A stretch of 64,000 bases of DNA from Cohnella fermenti. Its GTDB lineage: Bacteria; Bacillota; Bacilli; Paenibacillales; Paenibacillaceae. The translations under genes and the position numbers were made by a program. Under the pieces are notes generated by a model that had not been told where the DNA came from, made no database searches, and worked only from the letters and a program-made list of their open reading frames with translations. Below, piece by piece: positions 43,601-53,596 of this stretch; position 1 is the stretch's first letter; each line of letters opens with the position of its first letter. The stretch is taken from NCBI RefSeq assembly GCF_004801405.1, contig NZ_SSOB01000001.1, forward strand, positions 124,001-188,000, in the 5' to 3' direction.

Positions 43601-44479
43601 ATGGTAACGAGAATTAGGGAAGTGACGCCGGCGAGCATCTTCTTCGCGGAATCTCTGCCCTATTACGTCAACCGGGTCGAGGAATCGTACGGGCTTCATT
43701 ACCACGAGCACGAATTCACGGAAGTCTGTTATGTCGGGGAAGGACGAGGCTACCACCATATCGAGGAGGAGACGATCCCGGTGAGCAGAGGGGACTTGTT
43801 CATTCTGCCGCTCGGCACGTCGCATGTCTTCCGGCCGCATTCGCCCAGCAGAGGCGACCCCTTGGTCGTCTACAACTTTATCTTTGTCGCCGATCGGGTG
43901 GCCGAAGCTCTGCGCGGCTTCCCTGCGCTCTCCCCCTCCGAGGAGACGCTGCGGCTGCTGAATCTGCAGCCCGGTCCTGCGACGTGGAAGCCGATCCGGG
44001 ATACATCCGGCTTTTTCCGCACTTTTTTCGCGAACGCTTATGAAGAGTTCCGGCAACGGAGGATCGGTTATATTCCGCGGCTGCACGCCTTGTTCGTCCT
44101 GCTCGTCACGGAGATCGACCGCCATCTCGAGCCGACGGGCGGCGGGACGGAACGACGCGGCACGGAGCGGTTGATCGGGGACGTTCTGGCTCATCTGCGG
44201 GACAAGGAGGCATTCCGCTTGTCCGCGGCGGAAGCGGCAGCCATTGTGCAGATGAGCGAGCGGCACTTCCACCGAATGTTCGCCAAGGAGACGGGGTATA
44301 CGTTCAACCGTTACGTTCAGAACCTGCGGATCGAGCGGAGCTGCGAGCTGCTGCGAACGACGAGATGGACGGTGCCGGAGATTGCCGAAGCGGTAGGCTA
44401 CCAGGATAAGGGCTACTTCCAGAAGCTGTTCAAGAAGGCGACCGGACAGACTCCTCGGGCCTATCGCAACGGAGAGTAA
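43601..44479 (+). CDS. AraC-family regulator with N-terminal cupin
   Basis: 292 residues. Residues 1-135 form a cupin-like effector domain (LHYHEHEFTEVCYVGEGRGY, RGDLFILPLGTSHVF). Residues ~190-290 hold two helix-turn-helix motifs (LSAAEAAAIVQMSERHFHRM; VPEIAEAVGYQDKGYFQKLF), the AraC DNA-binding unit. RBS GGGGGCGGAGAG precedes the ATG. It diverges from the GH78 gene and lies 29 nt before the response-regulator gene, so it probably controls this glycan locus in both directions. Confidence 0.92.
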   Translation: MVTRIREVTPASIFFAESLPYYVNRVEESYGLHYHEHEFTEVCYVGEGRGYHHIEEETIPVSRGDLFILPLGTSHVFRPHSPSRGDPLVVYNFIFVADRVAEALRGFPALSPSEETLRLLNLQPGPATWKPIRDTSGFFRTFFANAYEEFRQRRIGYIPRLHALFVLLVTEIDRHLEPTGGGTERRGTERLIGDVLAHLRDKEAFRLSAAEAAAIVQMSERHFHRMFAKETGYTFNRYVQNLRIERSCELLRTTRWTVPEIAEAVGYQDKGYFQKLFKKATGQTPRAYRNGE

Positions 44480-44508
44480 AGCCGATTCGAGCGAGAGGGG
44501 AACGAACG

Positions 44509-45528
44509 ATGTACACCATTGTCATTGCAGAAGACGAGAATTGGCTGCGGAGCGAGCTGGTCGAGATGGTCGAACGGATCGGCGGGGAATTCTCCGTCGT
44601 CGGGGAGGCGATGGACGGGGAGGATGCTTGGCATATGATCCAGGATCAATGGCCCTCCATCCTGTTGACGGACATCCGAATGCCGCGCAAGGACGGCCTG
44701 GAGCTGATCCGGGGGATCGCGGACAACGGCATGCCGATCGTTCCGATCATCATCAGCGGATACGACGAATTCACTTACGCCCAGCAGGCGGTGCGCTATG
44801 GCGTGTCGGAGTACCTGACGAAGCCGGTTCTGCAAGAGGAGCTGGAGGAAGCCCTGCGGCGTTCGGTCACCCGAATGTCGATGCTCGGAGAGCTGAACGG
44901 ATGCTTAAAGCGGATCAATTCGTTCCTGGAATCGCTCGCATCCCTCGACTCCGGCGGCAGACAGAGCGAGCTGGACGGCGTGCTTCGCTATGTCTGGAAC
45001 GTGCCGGTCGCCCATCCGCGGAGCCGGCATTCCGTCCTTGCCATATTCGAACGCAAGTGGGCGGAGCTGATCCGGGACATGAACCCGGCCTATTCGCCCC
45101 CGGCCGCCGGAGATTGGGGCGACCGCGCCGCGACGGCGGCGCGCTTCCGCCGGCAACTGGAGGAATGGTCGTTCGCCGCGGTCTCCCTGGCCGGGCAGGA
45201 TCATCGACCGACGATCGCAAGAGCCTGCGACTACATCGGACGCCACTACATGCAGCCGCTCACGCTCGGCAGAATGGCGCAGCAGGCGAGCCTGAGTCCT
45301 TCGTACTTCGGCCAGTTGTTTAAGCAATACGCGGGACAGTCCCTCGTCAATTACTTGAATGCGGTCCGGATCGACAAGGCGAAGATTCTGCTGCTTGAAG
45401 AGGACATCAAGATCTACGAGGCGGCCGAGATGGTCGGCTTCGTCTCGCTTCCGCACTTCAACCGGATGTTCAAGTCGCTCACGGGCCTGACCCCGAACGA
45501 TTACCGCAAGGGGATGGGATTAAAGTGA
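44509..45528 (+). CDS. YesN-type response regulator with AraC DNA-binding domain
   Basis: 339 residues. The receiver domain spans 1-120, with Asp55 in LLTDIRMPR as phosphorylation site and Lys105 near SEYLTKP. A helical linker follows, then an AraC-type helix-turn-helix domain (~235-335, LGRMAQQASLSPSYFGQLFK and IYEAAEMVGFVSLPHFNRMF). Its stop overlaps the kinase start. The pair should activate the binding protein, permease and sulfatase genes that follow. Confidence 0.94.
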   Translation: MYTIVIAEDENWLRSELVEMVERIGGEFSVVGEAMDGEDAWHMIQDQWPSILLTDIRMPRKDGLELIRGIADNGMPIVPIIISGYDEFTYAQQAVRYGVSEYLTKPVLQEELEEALRRSVTRMSMLGELNGCLKRINSFLESLASLDSGGRQSELDGVLRYVWNVPVAHPRSRHSVLAIFERKWAELIRDMNPAYSPPAAGDWGDRAATAARFRRQLEEWSFAAVSLAGQDHRPTIARACDYIGRHYMQPLTLGRMAQQASLSPSYFGQLFKQYAGQSLVNYLNAVRIDKAKILLLEEDIKIYEAAEMVGFVSLPHFNRMFKSLTGLTPNDYRKGMGLK

Positions 45529-47345
45529 AGCCGGCGATTCTTACTTCTTACCGAACGCGCATGATCGCGGGCTTCCTGGTCGTGAACATGCTGGCGCTCG
45601 CGATCGCGCTTGCGATCGCCGACCGTCAGATCGGCCGGGTCGTCAAGCAGGATGTGCTTCAGCAGTCCGGAGACGCGGCTGCGCGGTTCAATTACGATAT
45701 GGATACCTACGTCGAAGAGCTCGTGGAAGCGGCCGCTCCTCTGGCGGCCGAGCAGCGGATTCAACAATTCCTCGTTCAGGATCGGACGAGCACGGCGGAG
45801 GAGACGGAGGCGATCGAGAAGGAGCTGCAGAACTTCGTGGCGGCGAATCGGCCGGAGATCGCGGGCATGTTCCTGATGTCCGACCAGAACCGGCTGATCT
45901 CCATCTTCAGCTATTACTTCTCGCAATCGGACTTCTATTCGGCCGAGCCTTGGTTCACGCTGCCGTTCGGCACGACGGTCGAGCTCTATCCGACTCATGT
46001 CACCCGCTATCCGAATCAGGCGCAATTCCCGGTGTTCTCGGTCGTCATTCCGATCTACGACATCGATACGGTCGAGGTGGCGGGCCGGTTCGTGCTGGAC
46101 ATTCAGCCGGAGCGGATCATCGAATCGTTCGGAGAGCGGGGCTTGGGGAGAACGGGGTACCACTTCGTCGTCTCCTCGGACGGCATCGTCGTCTACCATC
46201 CGAACAAGGAATGGATCGGGAAGTCGATCGAGGATACTCCGCTGTCCGACTTGCGGCAAGCCTATGCCGATTCTCCGGGTAAGGTCGACTGGCAAGGGGA
46301 ACAATGGTACGTATCCGTCGACCGGTCCAACCGGATGAACTGGAACATCTATTCCATCGTTCCTTCGAGCGAGATGGAATCCGGCCTGCGCGCGGTGCGG
46401 ATGTCGATCGTCTGGACGTTCGCCATCGTCTCGCTGCTGATTCTGATCGCCGTTCCGCTCCTGACCGATCGGTTCACGAAGCGGGTCATTGCGCTGAAGA
46501 ACGTGATGGCCAAGGCTTCGACGGGCGATCTCGAGGTGCGAGCCGAGGAGGGCGGCAGCCCGGACGAGATCCATTATTTGTACCGGGGCTTCAACCAGAT
46601 GATGGACCGGCTGCAGCAATTGGTCGGAGAGGTCTACGACCTCCAACTGAAGGAGATGCAACTGACGATCCGGCAGAAGGAGGCCGTTATCCGCTCGCTT
46701 CAGAACCAGATTAACCCGCATCTGCTCTACAATACGCTCGGAGTTATCAAGAGCATGGCCTACCTGGAGAATGTGCCGAAAATCGAGAGGATCTCGCGCA
46801 ACCTCGCCGACGTCTATCGCTATACGGCGCAGTTCGAGTATGAGGAGGTTACCTTGCGGGACGAGTTGGACATTGTCGCCAAGTACTTGGATATCGTGCG
46901 CTTGCGGTTCCCGTCCAGCTTCACGAGCCTGCTGTCCGTGGCGGACAAGTTCCTCTCCGCCCGCTGCATGAAGCTGACGCTGCAGCCGATCGTCGAGAAC
47001 GCGGTCAAGTATGCGATCGAGCCGGGAGGCGGCGACGGCGCGATTGTCGTGAGCGCATACGACGAGGGAGAGGACCTGTTCGTCGAGATTGCCGATAACG
47101 GCCGGGGAATCGCCGCGGAGAAGCTGAGGGAGCTGCGGGCGGCGCTGGAGGAAGTCGAAGCAGAACCGGGGGAGACGCCGGGCGAGCGCCGCTCCTTGGG
47201 ACTCGCGAACGTGCACGCTCGGCTGATTCTGCGCTACGGGCCGTCGTACGGGCTGCGGATCGATTCCTTCTCCGGGCAAGGCACCGTTGTCACCGTTCGT
47301 GTTCCGCTGCGGAGCCCCGAGAGGCAAGTTCGAGAAAATGAGTAA
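45525..47345 (+). CDS. YesM-type sensor histidine kinase
   Basis: 606 residues, GTG start overlapping the preceding stop (GTGA). Two membrane spans (~13-33 and ~290-312) flank an extracellular Cache sensor (GYHFVVSSDGIVVYHPNKEW). A HAMP domain follows (~315-365), then a His-kinase core with His399 in NQINPHLLYNTLG and an ATPase domain (LTLQPIVENAVKYAIEPGG, DNGRGIA, LGLANVHARL). It phosphorylates the adjacent response regulator in response to an outside ligand, probably a sugar handled by this locus. Confidence 0.94.
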   Translation: MKPAILTSYRTRMIAGFLVVNMLALAIALAIADRQIGRVVKQDVLQQSGDAAARFNYDMDTYVEELVEAAAPLAAEQRIQQFLVQDRTSTAEETEAIEKELQNFVAANRPEIAGMFLMSDQNRLISIFSYYFSQSDFYSAEPWFTLPFGTTVELYPTHVTRYPNQAQFPVFSVVIPIYDIDTVEVAGRFVLDIQPERIIESFGERGLGRTGYHFVVSSDGIVVYHPNKEWIGKSIEDTPLSDLRQAYADSPGKVDWQGEQWYVSVDRSNRMNWNIYSIVPSSEMESGLRAVRMSIVWTFAIVSLLILIAVPLLTDRFTKRVIALKNVMAKASTGDLEVRAEEGGSPDEIHYLYRGFNQMMDRLQQLVGEVYDLQLKEMQLTIRQKEAVIRSLQNQINPHLLYNTLGVIKSMAYLENVPKIERISRNLADVYRYTAQFEYEEVTLRDELDIVAKYLDIVRLRFPSSFTSLLSVADKFLSARCMKLTLQPIVENAVKYAIEPGGGDGAIVVSAYDEGEDLFVEIADNGRGIAAEKLRELRAALEEVEAEPGETPGERRSLGLANVHARLILRYGPSYGLRIDSFSGQGTVVTVRVPLRSPERQVRENE

Positions 47346-47361
47346 GGAATCGAGAATTCGT

Positions 47362-47390
47362 ATAAGGCGGCCGTCGGCCGCCTTATTTAT
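47362..47390 (+). terminator. Terminator between kinase and binding-protein genes
   Basis: ATAAGGCGGCC and GGCCGCCTTAT make a perfect 11-bp stem with a 3-nt loop, followed by TTATA. It separates the regulatory genes from the importer operon, which therefore needs its own promoter or readthrough; no strong sigma-A promoter was seen in the 42 nt that remain. Confidence 0.85.
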
Positions 47391-47432
47391 ACTTGGTCCA
47401 TGAGTTATCCACTATCTCAAGGAGGGCTTGCA

Positions 47433-48986
47433 GTGAAGAAGATAGGCATGCTGCTTGCATCGGTATTGATTATGGGAACGGCGCTTGCGGGCTGCGGTTC
47501 CGACGGGAATTCCAATTCCGGCTCGGCCGGTTCCGGTTCGACCGGCGGGAGTCCGGCGGCGTCCGGCTCGGCCGCGAAGGACGACCATTCCAAGAAGCTG
47601 TCGCTGACGATGATGGTCAGCACGGCGGCGGGCGGGGGTTGGACGGACGATCACCCGATGGTGAAGTACCTGAACGACAAATTCAACGTCGACCTGAAGT
47701 TCCAATGGGTGCCGGGAGACAGCTACAACGAGAAGCTGAACGTGCTGGCCGCATCGAACGACTTCCCCGACGTCTTCCAGATCTGGGACGCTTCCACATA
47801 CAGCAAGTGGATGAAGAAGGGAGTCTTCCTCGACCTGAAGCCGATTCTGAGCGATTACCCGAACATCGTCAACAACGTGACGGACGAAGCTCTCGCCATG
47901 ATGAACCCGAAGGACAAGGTGTACGGGCTGCCGATGTACGCGCCGGCCTTCCGCAGCAACCTGTCGATCCGTCAGGATTGGCTGGACAAGCTCGGGCTGA
48001 AGACGCCGGAGACGGTGGACGAGTTCTATCAGGTCGCCAAGGCGTTCACGACCGAGGACCCGGACGGCAACGGCAAGCAGGATACGATCGGCTTCAGCAT
48101 GTCCATCTCGACTGCGGGAGAGATCATCGGAATCGACTACCTGAAGGGTGCCTTCGGCTTGGCCAACGCATGGAAGCTGGAGGACGGCAAGCTCGTTCCG
48201 CAGCAGACGCAGACGGAGGAATGGAAGGCTCTCGCCACGTATCTGCGTCAAGCTTATGCGGACGGGGTGCTGGACAAGGACTTCGCGGTCAACAAGGAAC
48301 GCGATCCGTGGAACAAGCTGGAGGGCAATACGAACGGCATCGCCGAGGTCAATCCGAACGAGGTGTACAAGCAATCGCTGCCGGTTCTGCAGAAGCTCGC
48401 GCCGGAAGCGGACATCGTGCAATTGGCTCCTCCGGCGGGACCGACCGGTATCCGGGCCGCGAACACGATCACAAGCACAACGAAGATCGTCCTGAACGCC
48501 AAGCTTAGCGAGGAGAAGCAGCAACGCATCCTTGAGATTATCGATTACATGTTCTCGGACGAAGGCTATCTGTGGTCGAAGAACGGCATCGAAGGCATTC
48601 ATTATGAGAAGAACGGCGATACGTACGAGAAGCTGGATGCGTTCGACAGCGACCGTCCGCAGATTCTGTCGACGTGGTTCATCCGCCGCTTCGATCCGAG
48701 CATTCAGATCCGGCTGTGGGATGAACAGGAGTACGCCGACAAGGTCATGGCCTGGTTCGAGAATACCGAGCCTTACCGTTGGACGAATCCGGCGGCGGGC
48801 CTGATCTCGGAGACGTATTCCAAGAGCGGGATTCAGCTCGACCAGAAGTTCACGGCCGCCATCGTCAAGGTCATCACGGGCAGCGAGCCGGTCGAGTCGA
48901 TCGACGCAGCCTCGAAGGCTTGGCTGGCCGGAGGCGGCGACAAGATCATCGAGGAGACGAACGCGCTCTACGCGGAATTGAATTAA
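47433..48986 (+). CDS. Extracellular solute-binding lipoprotein of a second sugar importer
   Basis: 517 residues from the GTG at 47433, with AAGGAGGG upstream; an in-frame ATG 33 nt earlier has no RBS and would spoil the signal peptide. The signal sequence ends in the lipobox LAGC, followed by a Gly/Ser-rich linker and a large substrate-binding domain (LTMMVSTAAGGGWTDDHPMV; DPDGNGKQDTIGFSMSIS, a loop typical of the LipO/YtcQ group). It delivers an oligosaccharide to the two permeases encoded next. Confidence 0.93.
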   Translation: MKKIGMLLASVLIMGTALAGCGSDGNSNSGSAGSGSTGGSPAASGSAAKDDHSKKLSLTMMVSTAAGGGWTDDHPMVKYLNDKFNVDLKFQWVPGDSYNEKLNVLAASNDFPDVFQIWDASTYSKWMKKGVFLDLKPILSDYPNIVNNVTDEALAMMNPKDKVYGLPMYAPAFRSNLSIRQDWLDKLGLKTPETVDEFYQVAKAFTTEDPDGNGKQDTIGFSMSISTAGEIIGIDYLKGAFGLANAWKLEDGKLVPQQTQTEEWKALATYLRQAYADGVLDKDFAVNKERDPWNKLEGNTNGIAEVNPNEVYKQSLPVLQKLAPEADIVQLAPPAGPTGIRAANTITSTTKIVLNAKLSEEKQQRILEIIDYMFSDEGYLWSKNGIEGIHYEKNGDTYEKLDAFDSDRPQILSTWFIRRFDPSIQIRLWDEQEYADKVMAWFENTEPYRWTNPAAGLISETYSKSGIQLDQKFTAAIVKVITGSEPVESIDAASKAWLAGGGDKIIEETNALYAELN

Positions 48987-49041
48987 TGGTTTGGGGGGAG
49001 AGGGGCTGCCCTCTCCTCCGCTCTTTATAGGAGGTGTTCTC

Positions 49042-49953
49042 ATGCCGTCTTCCGACATCCGCGGAAGATTGCGCCGCGGTCTTCCGCTTTACGCGCTGAT
49101 CCTGCCCGGGGCGCTCTACTTCCTGTTATTCCGTTATCTGCCGATGGGCGGGATCGCCATCGCCTTCCAGAATTACGATCCGTTCGAAGGGTTCCTGCAC
49201 AGCCCCTGGGTGGGGCTCGAGCATTTCCGTCGATTGTTCGGGGACAGCGACTTCTGGCTATTGCTTCGCAACACGCTTTTCCTCAGTATGCTTAATCTGT
49301 TCGTCTTCTTCCCGGCTCCGATCCTGCTCGCGCTGCTGTTGAACGAGGCTCGCATTCGCTTGTTCCGCCGCGCGGTTCAGACCGTCACCTACCTGCCTCA
49401 CTTCCTGTCCTGGGTTGTCGTCGTCGGCATCTCGGTGCTGCTGTTCTCCACTCAGGACGGAGCGATCAACGAGTGGCTGGTCTCCCACGGGAAGGAACGC
49501 ATCGGGCTGCTGACCGATCCGGCGTACTTCCGTCCCCTGTACGTGCTCTTGAACGTCTGGAAGGAATCCGGCTGGAGCGCGATCATCTTCCTGGCGGCTC
49601 TGGCTTCCGTCGACCCGACGCTGTATGAAGCGGCTGTCATGGACGGTGCAAACCGCTGGAAGTCGATGCTCCACGTGAGCCTGCCCGCGCTGCGCGGCGT
49701 CATCGTCGTGCTGTTCATCCTGCGGCTGGGACAGACGATGGAGACCGGGTTCGAGCAAGTGCTGCTCATGCAGAACACGATGAATCTGGACGTGTCCGAC
49801 GTGTTCGATACGTATGTTTACCGCAATGGTATCCTGATCGGGGAATACAGCTATACGACAGCCGTCGGTCTGTTCAAGTCGGCGATCGGCCTCGTGCTGA
49901 TCGTGGCTGCGAATACCTGGGCCAAGCGCAAGGGTGAGGAGGGAGTCTATTGA
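49042..49953 (+). CDS. Sugar ABC transporter permease, LplB type
   Basis: 303 residues from the ATG at 49042 (TAGGAGGTG upstream). Six spans begin with LYALILPGALYFLLFRYLPM; the ATPase-docking loop is EAAVMDGANRWKSML near residue 195. Its last codons overlap the next start. It pairs with the YtcP-type permease. As in the first locus no ATPase is encoded here. Confidence 0.93.
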   Translation: MPSSDIRGRLRRGLPLYALILPGALYFLLFRYLPMGGIAIAFQNYDPFEGFLHSPWVGLEHFRRLFGDSDFWLLLRNTLFLSMLNLFVFFPAPILLALLLNEARIRLFRRAVQTVTYLPHFLSWVVVVGISVLLFSTQDGAINEWLVSHGKERIGLLTDPAYFRPLYVLLNVWKESGWSAIIFLAALASVDPTLYEAAVMDGANRWKSMLHVSLPALRGVIVVLFILRLGQTMETGFEQVLLMQNTMNLDVSDVFDTYVYRNGILIGEYSYTTAVGLFKSAIGLVLIVAANTWAKRKGEEGVY

Positions 49954-50816
49954 AGCGATTGTCCATATCCGACCGTCTGTTCGTCTGGATCGTCTACGCG
50001 ATTCTGACGATCTCCACCTTGGCGGTTGCGCTGCCGTTCTTATACGTGGTCATGGTGTCGTTCTCGACCAAGGCGGAGGTGCTGTCCCGCGGCTTCTTCC
50101 TTCTGCCCAAGACGTGGTCGCTCGACGCCTATCAATACTTGTTCCGCGAGAAGAACTTCCTGCTCTCCTTCCGGAATTCGCTATGGATCACCCTGGTCGG
50201 CACCGTCGTCAACATCGCTCTGACGAGCATGATGGCTTACGGCCTCTCGAAGCCGTGGATCGTCGGGCGCAGGGCGCTCAACATTCTTGTCCTGTTCACC
50301 ATGCTGTTCAATGGAGGCATCATTCCGACGTACCTGGTCGTCAACACCTTCGGGCTGCTGAACAGCTACTGGGCGATCTGGCTCACGGCCGCGATCGCAC
50401 CCTTTAACCTGATCGTCATGCGGGGCTTCTTCCAGAGCTTCCCGCCCGAGCTGGAGGAGGCATCCCGCATCGACGGGTGCAGCGAGTTCTATCTGTTCCG
50501 CAAAATAGTCCTTCCGTTGTCCACTCCAGCGATCGCGACGTTCACGCTGTTCTACCTGGTGCAGAATTGGAACACCTACTTTAACGCCTTGATCTACCTG
50601 AACGATTCGACCAAGTGGCCGTTGCAGGTGTTCCTGCGCCAGATGCTGATCGAAGCGGCGGACTCTTCCATGACGCTGGAGATCGAAGGCTTCGAATTCG
50701 GGCCTCCGGTGAAGATGGCGACGGTTGTGGCGACCGCGCTGCCATTGCTCTTGATTTACCCGTTCTTCCAGAAGCACTTTAATCAAGGCATGATGCTCGG
50801 CTCGGTGAAGGGGTGA
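49950..50816 (+). CDS. Sugar ABC transporter permease, YtcP type
   Basis: 288 residues, TTG start overlapping the upstream stop (TTGA) with GAGGAGGG before it. Six spans are visible, with docking loop EEASRIDGCSEFYLF and C-terminus FNQGMMLGSVKG. The sequence parallels the 10554-11423 permease of the other locus in layout. It completes the importer and is 7 nt from the sulfatase gene. Confidence 0.93.
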   Translation: MKRLSISDRLFVWIVYAILTISTLAVALPFLYVVMVSFSTKAEVLSRGFFLLPKTWSLDAYQYLFREKNFLLSFRNSLWITLVGTVVNIALTSMMAYGLSKPWIVGRRALNILVLFTMLFNGGIIPTYLVVNTFGLLNSYWAIWLTAAIAPFNLIVMRGFFQSFPPELEEASRIDGCSEFYLFRKIVLPLSTPAIATFTLFYLVQNWNTYFNALIYLNDSTKWPLQVFLRQMLIEAADSSMTLEIEGFEFGPPVKMATVVATALPLLLIYPFFQKHFNQGMMLGSVKG

Positions 50817-50823
50817 GGCTCGG

Positions 50824-52269
50824 ATGAACGGAGGCACGTCGATCGTCTTCCTGATCGCGGACGACCATCGGTGCGAATCGCTCGGTTCATCGGGCAATCG
50901 GGACGTCCGCACCCCGGTGCTGGACGCGCTGGCCGAGAGCGGCGCCGCGATGCAGGGCACGCGCATCTTCGGCGGCATGACGGGGGCGGTGTGCGCACCG
51001 AGCCGCGCGTGCGTCATGACCGGGCAGTCGATCTTCCGTTCGATGATCGGCTGCGATCCGTCCGTGTGGGCGCATTCGACCGACATCCGGGAGGAGGCGC
51101 CGCTGTTGCCCGAACGGCTGCGGGCCGCCGGCTACCGGACGCACGCGGTCGGCAAGTGGCACAACGACAAGAGAAGCTTCGCGCGCAGCTTCGACGGCGG
51201 GGACAAGCTGTTCTTCTACGGGATGAGCGACCATTGGCGCGTTCCCGTGCAGCCGTTCGACCCTTCCGGCCTCTACGGGAAGGAGCGGGAGCGAATCGAG
51301 GAGCGGCATTCGACCGAGCTGTTCACCGATGCGGCGATCGAATTCCTGGAGAAGCAGGACGGAAGCTCTCCCTTCTTCCTGTATGTCGCTTATACGGCGC
51401 CGCACGATCCCCGCACCGCCCCGGAGCCGTACGCCTCGCTGTTCGACCCGGAGCGGCTGCGGCTTCCGCCCAATCTGCTGCCGGAGCATCCGTTCGACAA
51501 CGGCGATATGGGCGTGCGGGACGAGCGGCTCGCGTCGCTGCCGCGGCAGGAAGCCGAGCTGCGTCGGCATCTGGCCGATTATTACGCCATGCTCGCGCAT
51601 CTGGACGCGCAGGTCGGCCGGATCGTCGAATGCTTGAAGAGCAGGGGGATGTACGAGAGCACGCTGCTTGTCTATACGGCCGATCACGGCCTCTCCATCG
51701 GCCAGCACGGCCTCATGGGCAAGCAGAACGTGTACGAGCACAGCGTGCGCATCCCTCTTCTGCTTCGCGGCCCGGGAATCGTTCCGGGAAGGAAGCTGGA
51801 GGCGCTGCTGAGCAACATCGACATCGCGCCGACGGTCGCGGAGCTGGCCGGCTTGCCGGAATGGCCGGAGGCGGACGGGATCAGCTTCGCGTCCCTGCTG
51901 CGGGAACCTGCCGGCGGGGCTGTAAGCGAAGCCGAAGCCGCAACCAGAGCCGAAGCTGCGGGCCGCGACCACGTCTGCACCGCCTATCAGGACCTGCAGC
52001 GCATGGTCACGGACGGGCGCTGGAAGCTCATCCGTTATTATCGCCGCGAGTCGGACGGCGTCGGCACCGATCGTCTTCAACTGTTCGACTTGCAGGCCGA
52101 CCCATGGGAGACTCGCGATGTCGGCTCCGATCCGGACCAACTTCCCGTTCTGCTGCGCCTGGCGCGAATGCTCGAGAGCTGGATGACCCGTCACGGCGAC
52201 CCGCTGAGCCGGGTTCCGATACTGAATATTATTGCGCCGGGAGGCAACGAGAATCATGAAGACATCTGA
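50824..52269 (+). CDS. Type I sulfatase, Cys-type (first of two)
   Basis: 481 residues without a signal peptide. [13 protein letters not shown] contains the C-x-P-S-R motif; Cys57 is the residue converted to formylglycine. Asp13-Asp14 (IADDHR) and DHG near residue 287 are metal ligands. The family hydrolyses sulfate esters; its cytoplasmic location and position after the importer mean it acts on imported sulfated sugar. No sulfatase-maturating enzyme is encoded in the window, so one must lie elsewhere. Overlaps the next gene by 14 nt. Confidence 0.9.
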   Translation: MNGGTSIVFLIADDHRCESLGSSGNRDVRTPVLDALAESGAAMQGTRIFGGMTGAVCAPSRACVMTGQSIFRSMIGCDPSVWAHSTDIREEAPLLPERLRAAGYRTHAVGKWHNDKRSFARSFDGGDKLFFYGMSDHWRVPVQPFDPSGLYGKERERIEERHSTELFTDAAIEFLEKQDGSSPFFLYVAYTAPHDPRTAPEPYASLFDPERLRLPPNLLPEHPFDNGDMGVRDERLASLPRQEAELRRHLADYYAMLAHLDAQVGRIVECLKSRGMYESTLLVYTADHGLSIGQHGLMGKQNVYEHSVRIPLLLRGPGIVPGRKLEALLSNIDIAPTVAELAGLPEWPEADGISFASLLREPAGGAVSEAEAATRAEAAGRDHVCTAYQDLQRMVTDGRWKLIRYYRRESDGVGTDRLQLFDLQADPWETRDVGSDPDQLPVLLRLARMLESWMTRHGDPLSRVPILNIIAPGGNENHEDI

Positions 52270-53536
52270 TGCGATAGACCGGCTGTTCGCCGAGGCCGAT
52301 ATGCGGCTCGCGTCGCGGCCGAAGCTGCTGGCGATGCTCAAGACCTGCTTCGCCAGCACGCTTGAGACGACGGCGAAGCTGCTGGAGGACGGCACATCCT
52401 TCGTGTTCACGGGGGACATTCCCGCGATGTGGCTGCGCGATTCGAGCGCGCAGGTCCGCCATTACGTGCCCTTGGCCAAGGACGATCCGACGCTGCAGCG
52501 GCTGATCGAGGGGCTGATTCGCCGCCAGATCGCCTGCATCGGCATCGACCCGTACGCCAACGCGTTTAACGAGGCGGCCAACGACCATCGTCTCGACTGG
52601 GACGAGACGGACCTGAACCCTTGGATCTGGGAGCGCAAGTACGAGGTCGACTCGCTGTGCTACCCTCTGCAGCTTGCGTATCTCTATTGGAAGGCGACGG
52701 GCAGAGCCGGCATCTTCGACGAAGCGTTCCGCCAGGCGGCAGGGCGCGTGATCGACCTGTGGACGACGGAGCAGCGTCATGCCGAGCAGTCGCCCTATCG
52801 CTTCGCCCGCCATACGGGGCCGAAGTCGGATACGCTGCGCAACAACCGAATGGGAATGCCGGTCAATTACACCGGAATGACCTGGTCCGGCTTCCGGCCG
52901 AGCGACGACGCTTGCAAGTTCGGCTACCTGATTCCGGCGAACATGTTCGCGGCCGTCGCGCTGGGGAACGTCGCGGAGATCGCCGCGGACGTGTACGCGG
53001 ACGACGGACTGGCTGCGAGAGCCTTGACGCTTAAGGAAGAGCTCGAGTACGGCATCGAGACCTACGGAATCGTGAACCATCCGCAATTCGGCCGCATCTA
53101 TGCCTACGAGACCGACGGCTTCGGCAACTATAACCTGATGGACGACGCCAACGTGCCGAGCCTGTTGTCCATTCCTTATCTGGGCTACAAGCCGAAGGAC
53201 GACGAGGTGTATCGCAATACCCGCCGCTTCGTGCTCAGCGAAGCCAACCCCTACTTCTACAGCGGGAAGGCGGCCCAAGGAATCGGCAGTCCGCACACGC
53301 CGAACCGTTATATCTGGCCGATTGCGCTCAGCATGCAACTGTTGACGTCGGACGATATTGCGGAGCGGCAGCAGCTTCTCGAGCTGCTGGTGTCCACGGA
53401 TGCCGGAACCGGCTTCATGCACGAGGGCTTCGATGCGGACGATCCGACTCGGTTCACGCGGCCGTGGTTCGCGTGGGCGAACAGCCTGTTCGCCGAGGCG
53501 GTCGCAAGCATGATGGAGAGCGGCGAGCTGGCATAA
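52256..53536 (+). CDS. GH125 exo-alpha-1,6-mannosidase-like
   Basis: 426 residues from the ATG at 52256, with GGGAGG upstream. [20 protein letters not shown] (51-70), [10 protein letters not shown] and [16 protein letters not shown] match the family 125 fold; an acidic residue in the RDSSAQ segment (Asp62) is a likely active-site residue. Known members remove alpha-1,6-linked mannose with inversion. It is sandwiched between two sulfatase genes and served by the same importer, which suggests a sulfated mannose-containing substrate. Confidence 0.9.
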   Translation: MKTSDAIDRLFAEADMRLASRPKLLAMLKTCFASTLETTAKLLEDGTSFVFTGDIPAMWLRDSSAQVRHYVPLAKDDPTLQRLIEGLIRRQIACIGIDPYANAFNEAANDHRLDWDETDLNPWIWERKYEVDSLCYPLQLAYLYWKATGRAGIFDEAFRQAAGRVIDLWTTEQRHAEQSPYRFARHTGPKSDTLRNNRMGMPVNYTGMTWSGFRPSDDACKFGYLIPANMFAAVALGNVAEIAADVYADDGLAARALTLKEELEYGIETYGIVNHPQFGRIYAYETDGFGNYNLMDDANVPSLLSIPYLGYKPKDDEVYRNTRRFVLSEANPYFYSGKAAQGIGSPHTPNRYIWPIALSMQLLTSDDIAERQQLLELLVSTDAGTGFMHEGFDADDPTRFTRPWFAWANSLFAEAVASMMESGELA

Positions 53537-53596
53537 TCGACATAACCGACATAGTCGGCCTGGAGAGCGACATACGGAAGAAGGGAGAGCGCGATC

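Noticed and set aside
45501..47327. 608-codon minus-strand frame opposite the YesM-type kinase
   Set aside because: Same high-GC shadow effect; all recognisable motifs are on the plus strand.
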